Positions 1 to 9,167 of a DNA stretch of 64,000 nucleotides are shown here, in pieces; position 1 is the stretch's first letter, and each line of letters starts with the position of its first letter. The notes beneath the pieces are model-generated. The model was not told where the DNA came from and did no database searches. It saw nothing but the letters and a program-made list of their open reading frames with translations. Made by a program: the position numbers and the translations under genes. Source of the DNA: Pedobacter sp. MR2016-24 (GTDB lineage: Bacteria > Bacteroidota > Bacteroidia > Sphingobacteriales > Sphingobacteriaceae); NCBI RefSeq assembly GCF_026239655.1, contig NZ_JAPIVO010000008.1:62001-126000 (forward strand), given 5' to 3'.

Positions 1-275
1 TGTAAAGACAATTTAATAGCCGCTAATGGCGACTTCAACTCATGTGTAACAGATAAAAGGAAATTTTGTTGTTGTTCCCGCAGTTTATCCTCTTTTTTGA
101 TGGACTGGTGCAGGAAAAAAGCACCAATACAGAGCAGGAACAGGAAGACAGAGCCTTCACCCATGACCATGGCCATCCTCGAAGGTTGTAATTTTACAAC
201 CAGCGTACCCCAGGAAATCAGCTGTACCAGAGAGTACAGCAACATGAAATAAAATATGATGATCGATTTCTTCAA
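1..275 (-). CDS. sensor histidine kinase, N-terminal part (cut by window edge)
   Basis: Reading the minus strand from about 275 to 1 gives an open frame with a hydrophobic stretch starting IIIFYFMLLYSL, a second membrane segment (VFLFLLCIGAFFL), a charged linker, and then FLLSVTHELKSPLAAIKLSL. The last part is a HisKA dimerisation/phosphoacceptor helix with the H-box His in THELKSPL. This is a two-membrane-segment sensor kinase with a very short sensing loop; the ATPase domain lies outside the window. The start is uncertain: TTG at 275 or ATG at 245 are possible, and an in-frame stop lies just upstream near 297. It follows hemL by about 33 bases on the same strand, so it is probably the distal gene of the heme operon. 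The ligand is unknown. Confidence 0.75.
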   Translation of the reverse strand, partial: MKKSIIIFYFMLLYSLVQLISWGTLVVKLQPSRMAMVMGEGSVFLFLLCIGAFFLHQSIKKEDKLREQQQNFLLSVTHELKSPLAAIKLSL

Positions 276-308
276 AATAGCTGAATGATGGTTAAATGTA
301 GTGTTATT

Positions 309-1682
309 TTATTTATTCCTAAAAACAATATCCAGTGTCTCTAAAATTGCTCGTTTCGCTTTCTCTAATTCAATCTTCGTATGCGCTGCAGATACAAAAC
401 CTACCTCGTATCCTGAAGGCCCTAAATAGATACCCCTGTTTAACAACTCCCTGTGCATGATCTTGAATTTCTCCATGCTTGCCGGATCGATATCTTCCGC
501 ACACTGGATTTTGTCCTTATCCGTAAAAGCAAACCAAAAGATGGAGCCTACATTAAAGACTTTAAACTTATAACTTCTGGCCGTAGCAAAACGCTGGATG
601 CTTTCAGCAAATTCAGCCGCCTTATTATTCAAATCTTTATAAAATCCTGACCGCAGCAACTCCGTTAACTGTGCGATACCTGCTGCCATAGCAACCGGGT
701 TTCCGGATAATGTTCCTGCCTGGTAAACACCGCCATCAGGCGATATATGTCCCATGATCTCTGCAGAAGCCCCATACATTCCTACGGGTAATCCTCCTCC
801 AAGGATCTTTCCATAAGTAACTATATCTGGTTTCGCACTATAATGCCCCGCTGCACCTTCAAATCCCAAACGGAAACCGGTAATTACTTCATCGAATATT
901 AACAGTGCACCATTGTCTTTACAGATCTGCTGCAGGAATTCTATATATGCTGCATCCTGGATCAGTAATCCATTATTAGCAGGAATACCCTCAATGATGA
1001 CTGCTGCTACCTCGTCTTTAAATTGAGCAAAAGCCTGTGTCAACGCTTCAGTATCATTTAACGGAACCACAATTGTTTCTGCAGCGAAAGATTTTGGTAC
1101 GCCAAGCGAAGAAGTTTCACCAAAAGTAACCAGGCCTGAACCTGCTTTTACCAGTAATGAATCACTGTGACCATGGTAACAGCCTTCAAATTTGATGATC
1201 TTATCTCTTCCTGTATATCCACGTGCCAGTCTGATGGCCGACATTACGGCTTCTGTTCCGGAGCTCGTAAAGCGGATCTTCTCCACGTGTTTGTTATTTT
1301 TAATAATCAGTTCTGCCAGTTCATTTTCCAGCGCAGTAGGTGCACCGAAACTCATTCCATTCTGCATTACTTCAGTCACCTTTTCCCTGACTTTTGCAGG
1401 ATTGTGACCTAAAATAAGTGGTCCCCAGCTACCGCAGAAATCAATAAACTGATTCCCGTCTGCATCCCAGACAAAACAGCCATCACCTTTCTGAATGAAA
1501 AGTGGCGTTCCATAAACGGATTTAAAAGCTCTTACCGGTGAGTTTACCCCGCCCGGAAAATATGTTTTAGCTTTCTCGTAAAGCTCGGCCGATTTCTGTC
1601 TTGAAATATCTGGTTTAGTTCCGGTATTTACTGGCATATCCCCTTCGTTACCCGAAAACATCTTCTTTAATGATTCTAACAT
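309..1682 (-). CDS. hemL: glutamate-1-semialdehyde 2,1-aminomutase
   Basis: PLP-dependent enzyme that converts glutamate-1-semialdehyde to 5-aminolevulinate, the last C5-pathway step before the tetrapyrrole trunk. At 457 aa it is slightly longer than the usual 425-430; the extra residues are an N-terminal leader, and a second Met (MPVNTG) at residue 16 could be the true start. Visible motifs are FPGGVNSPVRAF near the N-terminus, SSGTEAVMSAIRLAR, CYHGHSD, the cofactor-binding Asp in IFDEVITGFRLG, and the Schiff-base Lys in TYGKILGGGLPVG near residue 295. It starts one base after the hemB stop, so the two are almost certainly cotranscribed. Confidence 0.97.
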   Translation of the reverse strand: MLESLKKMFSGNEGDMPVNTGTKPDISRQKSAELYEKAKTYFPGGVNSPVRAFKSVYGTPLFIQKGDGCFVWDADGNQFIDFCGSWGPLILGHNPAKVREKVTEVMQNGMSFGAPTALENELAELIIKNNKHVEKIRFTSSGTEAVMSAIRLARGYTGRDKIIKFEGCYHGHSDSLLVKAGSGLVTFGETSSLGVPKSFAAETIVVPLNDTEALTQAFAQFKDEVAAVIIEGIPANNGLLIQDAAYIEFLQQICKDNGALLIFDEVITGFRLGFEGAAGHYSAKPDIVTYGKILGGGLPVGMYGASAEIMGHISPDGGVYQAGTLSGNPVAMAAGIAQLTELLRSGFYKDLNNKAAEFAESIQRFATARSYKFKVFNVGSIFWFAFTDKDKIQCAEDIDPASMEKFKIMHRELLNRGIYLGPSGYEVGFVSAAHTKIELEKAKRAILETLDIVFRNK

Positions 1683-1683
1683 A

Positions 1684-2652
1684 TTACATCCAATTCTTTT
1701 CTACAATATCCCTTATATGATAGGTAGTGATGATACTTGCCCCTGCACGTGCAAAAGCATGCATAGTTTCCATCACTACTTTCTGCTCGTCTATCCAACC
1801 TCTTTCTGCTGCTGCTTTCACCATCGCATATTCCCCTGAAACATTGTAACAGGCAATAGGCAGGCTGGTATGCTGTTTCAGGTTGTGCATCACATCAAGG
1901 TAAGCCAGTGCAGGCTTAACCATTAATACGTCAGCACCTTCACTCTCATCCAGCAATGCTTCTCTTAACGCCTCTTCAGGATTTCTGAAATCCATCTGGT
2001 AAGCTTTTCTGTCACCCTTGCTCGGTGCACAATCTGCCGCCTCACGGAAAGGACCGTAATAAGCTGAGGCAAATTTGGTGGCGTGAGACATTACTGCGGT
2101 ATTTACCTGCCCGTTCTGGTCAAGCAAATCCCGGATCGCCCTGATCCTTCCATCCATCATATCTGAGGGTGCAAGCATATCTGCTCCGGCCTGCGCATGT
2201 GTTAACGCCATTTTAGCGATCACCTCAACAGTTGCATCATTCTGCACATAGTCGTCTTTTAAAATTCCACAGTGCCCATGTGTAGTATAAGAACAAACGC
2301 AAACATCAGTCACAACGTACAAATCTTCACCAAACTGTTTTTTCAGTTCGCGTACGGCAACAGGAACCAATGAATGATCATGATAAGCACTGTGTGCATC
2401 ATCACTTTTCTCATCACCCACACCAAAAAGCATAATTTTGTTTACGCCCAACTCCAATCCCTTTTCTACATCTCTGATTAAAGTATCCGTAGAAAAATGG
2501 TTCACCCCCGGCATGGAATCAATCGCATGTTTTACACCATTTCCCGGTACTACAAAGTACGGATAAATGAACATGTCTTTAGACAGCCTTGTTTCAGCTA
2601 CCATTTCTCTTACAAGCGGGTTTTTTCTTAATCTCCGTGGACGGTGTAACAT
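1684..2652 (-). CDS. hemB: porphobilinogen synthase (5-aminolevulinate dehydratase)
   Basis: Condenses two 5-aminolevulinate molecules to porphobilinogen in the cytoplasm. The 322 aa length is normal. The two active-site lysines are at about residues 193 (SHATKFASAYYG) and 246 (LMVKPALAY). The metal loop DVCVCSYTTHGHCG carries three Cys (118, 120, 128), the pattern of a zinc-dependent enzyme rather than the Asp-rich magnesium type. It sits between hemCD (12 bases upstream) and hemL (1 base downstream). Confidence 0.98.
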   Translation of the reverse strand: MLHRPRRLRKNPLVREMVAETRLSKDMFIYPYFVVPGNGVKHAIDSMPGVNHFSTDTLIRDVEKGLELGVNKIMLFGVGDEKSDDAHSAYHDHSLVPVAVRELKKQFGEDLYVVTDVCVCSYTTHGHCGILKDDYVQNDATVEVIAKMALTHAQAGADMLAPSDMMDGRIRAIRDLLDQNGQVNTAVMSHATKFASAYYGPFREAADCAPSKGDRKAYQMDFRNPEEALREALLDESEGADVLMVKPALAYLDVMHNLKQHTSLPIACYNVSGEYAMVKAAAERGWIDEQKVVMETMHAFARAGASIITTYHIRDIVEKNWM

Positions 2653-2664
2653 AATTAACCTTTT

Positions 2665-4245
2665 TTATTTAATATCAATTCCAAAAACAGCTTCTGCGAG
2701 GCCAATTTCATCAGGAGAATAAGGCAAGGTATAGGCAACGCCCATCTCATCAAATTTCTTTCCTGTAGAATTACCTATTGCAATGACTTTTTGTCCCGGA
2801 TCCAATAAGTTATCAGCAAAATATGCTTCAACATTGGAAGGACTGGTAAAAATCAGTACATCAGCATAAGTCTGATCTATATCTTCTTCAATTACCGTTT
2901 CGTAAATCGGGAGGTCTACAACTTTTGTATCAGCGGCGAGCGACTTTTGTATACTGAGTAACGAATCCTGTGCACGCGGGAACAAAACAGTCTGTCCTTT
3001 CACCAGCACAGCAAAATCTTCTGCTACTTCACTGATATCGCCACTCTCACCTACATAATCTGCCAGGTAACCATATTTCCTCAACGCATCTTCAGAACCT
3101 CTGCCCACTACGCCAAACTTTACGTTTTTAGGCAATACAGGTTTCAGTTTGAAGAAGTATTCTACACCATTACGACTACTGAAGAAAATCCAGTCTATAT
3201 GTTTCAGATAAAAAGCATCAAGCACATTCACTATTGGAAATGTGCGTATCAGTGACCTGCCCTCTATCTCAATATTATTTTTTTCCAAAGCCCTGCGGAA
3301 ATAGCTATGCTCTCCGATCTCTCTCGAGATAAACACTTTGGCAGGATGTTTCCTGGCCGGATCAAATTGTGCTACAATCTTTTCTGCCAGTCCTTCCAGG
3401 CTATCCACTCTATAGAATAAACGGTCAGGAAAATCATCAGCAGACAATGCTTTTGAAGTCCACACTTCATATTTACCATCTTCCTTTTTGCAGTAACAGC
3501 CTAAAGGCATGTGGCAACCACCTTCAAAAAGATTCAGGACCTTGCGCTCTACCGCAATTTCTTCAGCAGTGCCGGCATGGTTTAATGCCTGCAGCAGTTC
3601 ATATAGTTCAGTATCATTCTCCCTGATCTGGAATGCAAGAACTCCCTGTGCAGGAGGAGGAACCAGTTCGGTCGGGTCGATAACCTCTACATGAAATTCA
3701 GACAGATCAACATTCAATCGGTTTACACCAGCTTTAGCCAGTACGATTGCATCGTAGTTTTCATCTCTCAATTTCTGAATACGCGTAAGCACATTACCAC
3801 GCAGATCTTCAATGTTCAGATCCGTACGTAAAGCCAGCAACTGGGCCTTACGCCTGTTAGACGAAGTACCTACCTGCGCACCGGTTTTCAGCGAAAGTTT
3901 CTGCGTTACATCCACACAGTCCCTCAGGATCAGCAGCAGTTCAGACGGATCTTCACGCTCAGATACTGCAGCTATAGTTAAGCCTGCCGGATGTGTTGTT
4001 GGTAAATCTTTATGGGAATGCACAGCAAGATCAATGCTGCCATTTAATAATTCTTCTTCAAGCTCTTTAGTGAAAAAACCTTTTCCTTCAAGCTTATCCA
4101 GTCTTAGGTTCAGTATTTTATCGCCCTGGGTCTTGATGATTTTAAGTTCAGCTTCAACGCCAATTTCAGCAAGTCTGTCTTTAGTAAAGTTGGCCTGCCA
4201 TAAAGCAAGTTCGCTACCTCTTGTGCCGATAATCAGTTTCTTCAT
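2665..4245 (-). CDS. hemCD: HemC-HemD fusion: hydroxymethylbilane synthase and uroporphyrinogen-III synthase
   Basis: A 526 aa bifunctional protein. Residues 1 to about 300 are porphobilinogen deaminase: GTRGSELALWQ at the N-terminus, HSHKDLPT with the catalytic Asp80, TSSNRRKAQLL, and GGCHMPLGCY with Cys244, which attaches the dipyrromethane cofactor. From about residue 300 (KVFISREIG) to the end it matches uroporphyrinogen-III synthase, including FFSSRNGVEYF and LIFTSPSNVEAYF. Fusing the two steps would pass the unstable linear hydroxymethylbilane directly to the cyclising enzyme. The frame is unbroken, so this is a genuine fusion and not two adjacent genes. A TAnnTTTG box lies just upstream, so this gene probably heads the hemCD-hemB-hemL unit. 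Confidence 0.95.
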   Translation of the reverse strand: MKKLIIGTRGSELALWQANFTKDRLAEIGVEAELKIIKTQGDKILNLRLDKLEGKGFFTKELEEELLNGSIDLAVHSHKDLPTTHPAGLTIAAVSEREDPSELLLILRDCVDVTQKLSLKTGAQVGTSSNRRKAQLLALRTDLNIEDLRGNVLTRIQKLRDENYDAIVLAKAGVNRLNVDLSEFHVEVIDPTELVPPPAQGVLAFQIRENDTELYELLQALNHAGTAEEIAVERKVLNLFEGGCHMPLGCYCKKEDGKYEVWTSKALSADDFPDRLFYRVDSLEGLAEKIVAQFDPARKHPAKVFISREIGEHSYFRRALEKNNIEIEGRSLIRTFPIVNVLDAFYLKHIDWIFFSSRNGVEYFFKLKPVLPKNVKFGVVGRGSEDALRKYGYLADYVGESGDISEVAEDFAVLVKGQTVLFPRAQDSLLSIQKSLAADTKVVDLPIYETVIEEDIDQTYADVLIFTSPSNVEAYFADNLLDPGQKVIAIGNSTGKKFDEMGVAYTLPYSPDEIGLAEAVFGIDIK

Positions 4246-4271
4246 TAGGTTTTACGTATTTAGAGTTTGCG

Positions 4272-4279
4272 CAAATTTA
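4272..4279 (-). promoter_or_regulatory. -7 box of the hemCD-hemB-hemL promoter
   Basis: The minus strand reads TAAATTTG, a full match to the Bacteroidota sigma-ABfr -7 consensus TAnnTTTG, and lies 26 bases before the hemCD ATG. The predicted transcript start near 4265 gives a leader of about 20 nt. I see no clear -33 TTTG at the right spacing. Confidence 0.45.
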
Positions 4280-4345
4280 ACCTAAAAGAGTCATAGAGTT
4301 AAATTATAAACAAATAATGTATTTTAACTGACGATTGAGCGAATA

Positions 4346-5572
4346 CTAGCTGTTATTAACCAGTATTTCTTTTGCCATGATCATAGGAACGCTGATATAT
4401 TTCTTCTCCATATAATCCATCACACGTTCTAAAACCAGGCGTGAATTCTCATCAAGACCATTAATCTCTTCCGCAAATACGATATCTATCGCTTTACTTT
4501 TGATTGCCTTGATTTTCTGAGGAACACAGCTCATTGCGATCTCAATCTTACGCTGACGAAGGTCTGCGTCGAATTCTTTAATATTCTGATCAATGATCAG
4601 CTCAGCACTTACCAGCTCATCATAACGTTCCTGTATATTTTTACGGGCAACCTCTTTCAGGGATTCTACCTCAATATAATGTATAGGAAAGTTTTTTATG
4701 ACTTCGGGCGCGGTATCATTCGGAACTGCTAAATCCACGATCACCTTTTTACCAGTTTCGCCATTCAGCAGTTGTTTGTATATCTTTTCAGTAATGATGG
4801 GCTCAGTAGCACCTGTACAAGTAATGATCACATCAAAACCCTTATCAAAACCCGCAAGTGCTGCTAACGGATAAGCTACACCATTCAATTCTTTTGCAAG
4901 GCTCTCTGCACTTTCCAACGTCCTGTTAAATACTGAGAAGTCGGAATATTTATGCTTTTTAAGATATTGTGCCAGATTTCTGTTGGTTTCACCGGAACCG
5001 ATGATCAGTAATCTTGGATTGGTACCCAATTTCAAATCACGTAATTTACGGTATGCGAGGGAGACAACTGAAACAGGATTTTTAGATATGTTAGTATGTG
5101 TATATACTTCTTTAGCAGTTTTCACTACCCTGTTCATGATCATCCGCATATAATCTGCAGTAAATCCTGCAACGCGACAAGCTTCATACGCACGGCGTAC
5201 CTGTGCAAGAATCTGCTTTTCGCCCACCACAAGGCTTTCTAATGAACATGAAGTGCGTAATAGGTGATTAAATGCTTCTACCTGCTCATATACGGATACA
5301 TTATCTACAAACTGCTCCATATACTCTTCAGGCAGTCCCATATTCAATACGTGCAGAAAACGGAAAATGAAATCACGGTCTACATCATGCGCCGAAGTAA
5401 AAACAAACTCAACACGGTTACAAGTACCGATGTAGAAAATTTCCTTTACATCAAGTTCAGTTTGAATATTTTTTAGTCTATCATCCAGAGTTTGCTCACA
5501 TATAACTAATTTCCCTAAAGATTTCAGGTCAATTTGTTTATGTGTGAAAGCAAGTATTTTTAAATATTCCAA
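4346..5572 (-). CDS. hemA: glutamyl-tRNA reductase
   Basis: NADPH-dependent reduction of glutamyl-tRNA(Glu) to glutamate-1-semialdehyde, the first and usually controlled step of the C5 heme pathway; HemL uses the product. The 408 aa protein has the catalytic Cys51 in YIGTCNRVEF, the conserved SLVVGEKQILAQVR block, and the nucleotide-binding IIGSGETNRNLAQYL at mid-protein, followed by the C-terminal dimerisation helices. It is separated from hemCD by 100 bases that contain a promoter-like box, so hemA may be transcribed partly independently. Confidence 0.96.
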   Translation of the reverse strand: MEYLKILAFTHKQIDLKSLGKLVICEQTLDDRLKNIQTELDVKEIFYIGTCNRVEFVFTSAHDVDRDFIFRFLHVLNMGLPEEYMEQFVDNVSVYEQVEAFNHLLRTSCSLESLVVGEKQILAQVRRAYEACRVAGFTADYMRMIMNRVVKTAKEVYTHTNISKNPVSVVSLAYRKLRDLKLGTNPRLLIIGSGETNRNLAQYLKKHKYSDFSVFNRTLESAESLAKELNGVAYPLAALAGFDKGFDVIITCTGATEPIITEKIYKQLLNGETGKKVIVDLAVPNDTAPEVIKNFPIHYIEVESLKEVARKNIQERYDELVSAELIIDQNIKEFDADLRQRKIEIAMSCVPQKIKAIKSKAIDIVFAEEINGLDENSRLVLERVMDYMEKKYISVPMIMAKEILVNNS

Positions 5573-5601
5573 AGCAGGTTTTCCTATTTTTTATTGCAAA
5601 A

Positions 5602-5609
5602 CAAAAGTA
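5602..5609 (-). promoter_or_regulatory. -7 box of the hemA promoter
   Basis: The minus strand reads TACTTTTG, matching TAnnTTTG, about 30 bases before the hemA ATG at 5572. The implied leader is about 23 nt. It lies in the divergent region shared with the hydrolase gene. Confidence 0.45.
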
Positions 5610-5700
5610 ACAACACCCTTCTGCTCCACTGTCATTAGGCTGTAATTAAGAGCAATTTAGAAAGATTTTAAATTAGGCAAGGTTCACACTAAGGTTTTGA

Positions 5701-5708
5701 TATATTTG
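5701..5708 (+). promoter_or_regulatory. -7 box of the alpha/beta hydrolase promoter
   Basis: TATATTTG matches TAnnTTTG exactly, 35 bases before the ATG at 5743. No good -33 element is seen. Confidence 0.45.
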
Positions 5709-5742
5709 TTATAAATGCACGAAAACCTAGAAAAACGTAGCA

Positions 5743-6564
5743 ATGATAGAGAAAAAGCAATTTATATTGTCCGGATCAGGAGATAAAACAATTACAGGTG
5801 ATCTGATATATGATGAAAGTAAGACAAATATACCTTCTGTAATCTTTGTACATGGCTTTAAAGGCTTCAAGGATTGGGGAGCACATCACCTCACTGCAGC
5901 CTATTTCGCAGCACATGGTTACAGATATATAAAGTTCAACTTAAGTCATAGCGGCGTTAATGCAAACAAACCAGATGATGTAACTGATATGGACGCCTTT
6001 GCTGCAAATACATTTAGTTATGAACTGAAGGACATAGATACCGTAATCAACTATGTAGCACATACCTTTCCTCAGGATCCGATCTATATGATCGGGCACA
6101 GCCGGGGTGGCGGACTTGCTATCATAAAAGCTGCAGATGATGAACGGATTCAGAAAATAGTCACCTGGTCGTCCATTGCTGATTTCAGCTCGCTATGGAA
6201 AAAAGAACAGGAAGAGCAATGGCTCAGCGAAGGACAGATATTTGTAGAAAATGCGAGGACTAAAGAGAAGATGCCTTTAAACAGCACATTATTGTCGGAC
6301 TTCAATGCGCACAAACATGAATATAACATCATCAATGCGGCATCAAGAATCAGTATACCCTGGTTAATCCTGCATGGTGATGACGATGTGAATGTAAATT
6401 TCAGTACGGCCCAACACCTTGCACAGGCGCAGCCGAAGGCTAAACTGCAAAAAATTGCTGGTGCAAACCATGTATTTGGCGCATCGCATCCTTATACCTC
6501 AGCAGAAATGCCGGCACAGTTACAGGAAGTATGTGAGAAAACGCTCGACTTTTTAAAGAGTTAG
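5743..6564 (+). CDS. alpha/beta hydrolase
   Basis: A 273 aa serine hydrolase of the alpha/beta fold with no signal peptide, so probably cytoplasmic. It has an oxyanion segment FVHGFKGFKDWG, the nucleophile elbow GHSRGGG with Ser120, an acid in LHGDDDVNV and a catalytic His in GANHVFG. It resembles dienelactone-hydrolase or acyl-esterase-like enzymes, but the substrate cannot be read from the sequence. Transcribed divergently from hemA. Its TAG stop ends exactly one base before the convergent ispG stop, leaving no room for a separate terminator. Confidence 0.88.
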   Translation: MIEKKQFILSGSGDKTITGDLIYDESKTNIPSVIFVHGFKGFKDWGAHHLTAAYFAAHGYRYIKFNLSHSGVNANKPDDVTDMDAFAANTFSYELKDIDTVINYVAHTFPQDPIYMIGHSRGGGLAIIKAADDERIQKIVTWSSIADFSSLWKKEQEEQWLSEGQIFVENARTKEKMPLNSTLLSDFNAHKHEYNIINAASRISIPWLILHGDDDVNVNFSTAQHLAQAQPKAKLQKIAGANHVFGASHPYTSAEMPAQLQEVCEKTLDFLKS

Positions 6565-8535
6565 CTATTTCACTTCCGTCCAGTTCCCGTCTTCTTTGAT
6601 CAGTTCAATCAGCTCATCTAAAGCAGAAAGGGAATTGACATTTTTTTTCACCACTTCCTTACCCCGGTATAAAGTAATTTTGCCGGGGCCAGTACCTACA
6701 TAACCATAATCAGCATCAGCCATTTCACCTGGTCCATTTACAATACAGCCCATAATCCCAATTTTAATCCCTTTCAGGTGATCTGTTCTGGAACGGATCG
6801 ACTGCGTGGTTTCCTGCAGATCGAAAAGTGTTCTGCCACAGCTGGGACAGGATATATATTCTGTCTTGGAAATCCTTGTCCTGGTCGCCTGTAAAATACC
6901 AAAGCTGGTAGCGTTAATTAATGGTAATTCGATCGACTGAGGCGCATCAATCCAGATACCATCCCCAAAGCCATCGGTAAATAATGCACCCAGATCTGTT
7001 GCAGAATACAACATCAGATCGTCTGCGCTGATATCCGTATAAGTCCTTTTGATGATAACCGGCAGTTGAAGATTGTTTTTCTGCAGCGCGATAAAAAATG
7101 CACGCTGCTCGGCCATACCATGTTCGGCAGAAGTTTCAAGTACCAATACAGCCGTAGCATCCAATGCAGACAGGGCGGCCAGATCAAAATTGCCGGCGTT
7201 TACACTCACCAGGTTCAATACAGGATCTTTCAGCTCTGCCCGGCCTATTTCAGTTAAATTGAATAGCGGACTACAATTGCTTTTATCTTTCAAACCTAAC
7301 CAGGTGCCATAGTTATATACCTGGCGCAGATTCCCCGGAAAAGAGAACGAAGGCAGTGCATCACCCAAATATACCAGGTCACATGCCTGATCCGCCATAT
7401 TGTATTTGTCCAGCAGTGCATCATATTTATATCCCGCTTCTGTCAGGAAGTAAGGGTCTTTCAGATTTTTTGAAGAAACATCAAGCATGACCACAGGATG
7501 ATGGTGGCCACCAATATGTTGCACAGGTAAAGTTAAGCGGCGACTATAAGCATAAGGCTGATAAGGCAAATCCTGAATATTGATGTGCTCATTTGAAGGC
7601 AAGCTTAACAGCGATCGTTTCGTATACCTGTCTGCCAGTGCCTTAGCTACCGGAGCTTCAAATTCAGGGTCTTCTGTTAAGGATACCCTGATCGTATCAC
7701 CCAAACCATCTTCCAGCAGAGTACCTATTCCGACAGCAGATTTAATCCTTCCATCTTCTCCGTCTCCTGCTTCCGTCACCCCCAGGTGCAAAGGATAGTT
7801 CATCCCTTCCTTTACCATCGTTTCCACCAGTAGGCGATACGCCTGCACCATTACCTGCGTATTGCTCGCTTTCATGGAAATCACCAGGTTATAGTAATTC
7901 AGAGACTCGCACATACGGATAAATTCCATGGCAGATTCTACCATTCCCCGCGGTGTGTCTCCATACTGACTCATGATCCTGTCAGACAATGAACCGTGGT
8001 TAGTTCCGATCCGCATAGCAGTACCGTACTCTTTACAGATTTTAACCAGCGGGGTAAACTTCTTGTAAATCCTCTCCAGTTCAGCCAGATAAGCGATATC
8101 TGTATATTCTATATTTTCAAATCGTTTTTTATCAGCGTAATTACCAGGATTGATCCTTACTTTCTCTACTATCCTTGCTGCTGCTTCTGCCGCATTCGGT
8201 GTAAAGTGTATATCAGCCACCAGCGGCACATTATATCCGCGTAAACGCAGTTCTTTTTTAATCTGAGCCAGGTTTTCTGCCTCTTTCATACTCGGGGCAG
8301 TAATGCGTACATATTCACAGCCAGACTCCACCATTCTGATCGTCTGTTCAACAGTTCCGATTGTATTCATTGTATCGGTGGTCGTCATAGACTGGATCCT
8401 GATAGGGTTCAATCCACCCATAGGGATATCTCCAATATGAACTTCCCGTGTTAAAAATCTTGAATACTGATTTAAAGAATTGCAATATCCTCCGGCTAAT
8501 TCCTGTTGTGCTGATACGTTTTCCATGCGCTGCAA
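6565..8535 (-). CDS. ispG: 4-hydroxy-3-methylbut-2-en-1-yl diphosphate synthase, large (three-domain) form
   Basis: MEP-pathway iron-sulfur enzyme that converts methylerythritol cyclodiphosphate to HMBPP. At 656 aa it is the long form, known from Bacteroidota, Chlamydiae and plants, with an extra domain between the TIM barrel (residues about 30-300) and the C-terminal Fe-S domain. The [4Fe-4S] ligands are in CPSCGRTLFDLQ and in IMGCIVNGPGEMADADYG. Barrel signatures include MTTTDTMNT, ADIHFTPNAA and RINPGN. The start may be at the first Met or at MENVS three codons on. It is the last gene of a tight run beginning with the SDR gene at 11554. Confidence 0.97.
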   Translation of the reverse strand: MQRMENVSAQQELAGGYCNSLNQYSRFLTREVHIGDIPMGGLNPIRIQSMTTTDTMNTIGTVEQTIRMVESGCEYVRITAPSMKEAENLAQIKKELRLRGYNVPLVADIHFTPNAAEAAARIVEKVRINPGNYADKKRFENIEYTDIAYLAELERIYKKFTPLVKICKEYGTAMRIGTNHGSLSDRIMSQYGDTPRGMVESAMEFIRMCESLNYYNLVISMKASNTQVMVQAYRLLVETMVKEGMNYPLHLGVTEAGDGEDGRIKSAVGIGTLLEDGLGDTIRVSLTEDPEFEAPVAKALADRYTKRSLLSLPSNEHINIQDLPYQPYAYSRRLTLPVQHIGGHHHPVVMLDVSSKNLKDPYFLTEAGYKYDALLDKYNMADQACDLVYLGDALPSFSFPGNLRQVYNYGTWLGLKDKSNCSPLFNLTEIGRAELKDPVLNLVSVNAGNFDLAALSALDATAVLVLETSAEHGMAEQRAFFIALQKNNLQLPVIIKRTYTDISADDLMLYSATDLGALFTDGFGDGIWIDAPQSIELPLINATSFGILQATRTRISKTEYISCPSCGRTLFDLQETTQSIRSRTDHLKGIKIGIMGCIVNGPGEMADADYGYVGTGPGKITLYRGKEVVKKNVNSLSALDELIELIKEDGNWTEVK

Positions 8536-8544
8536 AGATAAAGA

Positions 8545-9162
8545 TTAAATCAATCGGTCTTTAATAACTAATGTATTTGACGCGATATCATGCCATGATT
8601 GTTGCTTTTTATTGAGAAAAGTATAGAGGTAGCCGAAAAAAACCGGAAGTACCGAAAGAATTTTACCAGCATTCCTGCCAAAAGAATTGGGCAAAGTGAT
8701 CCTGTTACCCATCAGATCTGTCACTTTAATATTCAATAAACGTTTTCCGATTGAACCCTGTTTAGCCGAAGCTTCGGCTATGCTGCCATAGATGAATTTA
8801 GCCAGAGGTAAAAAAGAAAGGATAAAAAGACTGCTCATGATGCGTTCATCTTTTTCTTCGATAAAAACAAAGCTGATCAGCATCAGGACAATAAAGAATA
8901 ACAGCAGAACGAAATAATCAATCACCATGGCCAGCAGCCGCTGGTCAAAAGACGCAAAATACTGAGGTGCCGTTTGTTCGTAGCTAAAGCCAAAAAGCGC
9001 ACGTAATTCGGGGAATTCGTGCGCCTCTTTGTAGTCGTCCATACCTGGTTTCCTGATAAAGGTACCTGGTAAAATGTTCAGCTCTTTTAAAGCTGAAAAG
9101 CCATATGGGCCCGTTGGTTTACCATTAATGACAACGGTATAAATTATATCCTGATTTTCCAA
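8545..9162 (-). CDS. RDD family membrane protein with N-terminal GYF_2-like domain
   Basis: 205 aa. Residues about 5-55 (VINGKPTGPYGFSALKEL and onward) resemble the GYF_2 domain found ahead of membrane domains in Bacteroidota. The rest is an RDD domain: FDQRLLAMVIDYFVLLLFF begins the first membrane helix with the characteristic Arg and Asp, and GKRLLNIKV follows the second helix pair. Function is not established, although some RDD proteins have been linked to Na+/H+ exchange. Five bases after the LiaF-like gene and nine before ispG. Confidence 0.85.
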   Translation of the reverse strand: MENQDIIYTVVINGKPTGPYGFSALKELNILPGTFIRKPGMDDYKEAHEFPELRALFGFSYEQTAPQYFASFDQRLLAMVIDYFVLLLFFIVLMLISFVFIEEKDERIMSSLFILSFLPLAKFIYGSIAEASAKQGSIGKRLLNIKVTDLMGNRITLPNSFGRNAGKILSVLPVFFGYLYTFLNKKQQSWHDIASNTLVIKDRLI

Positions 9163-9167
9163 TGTTC

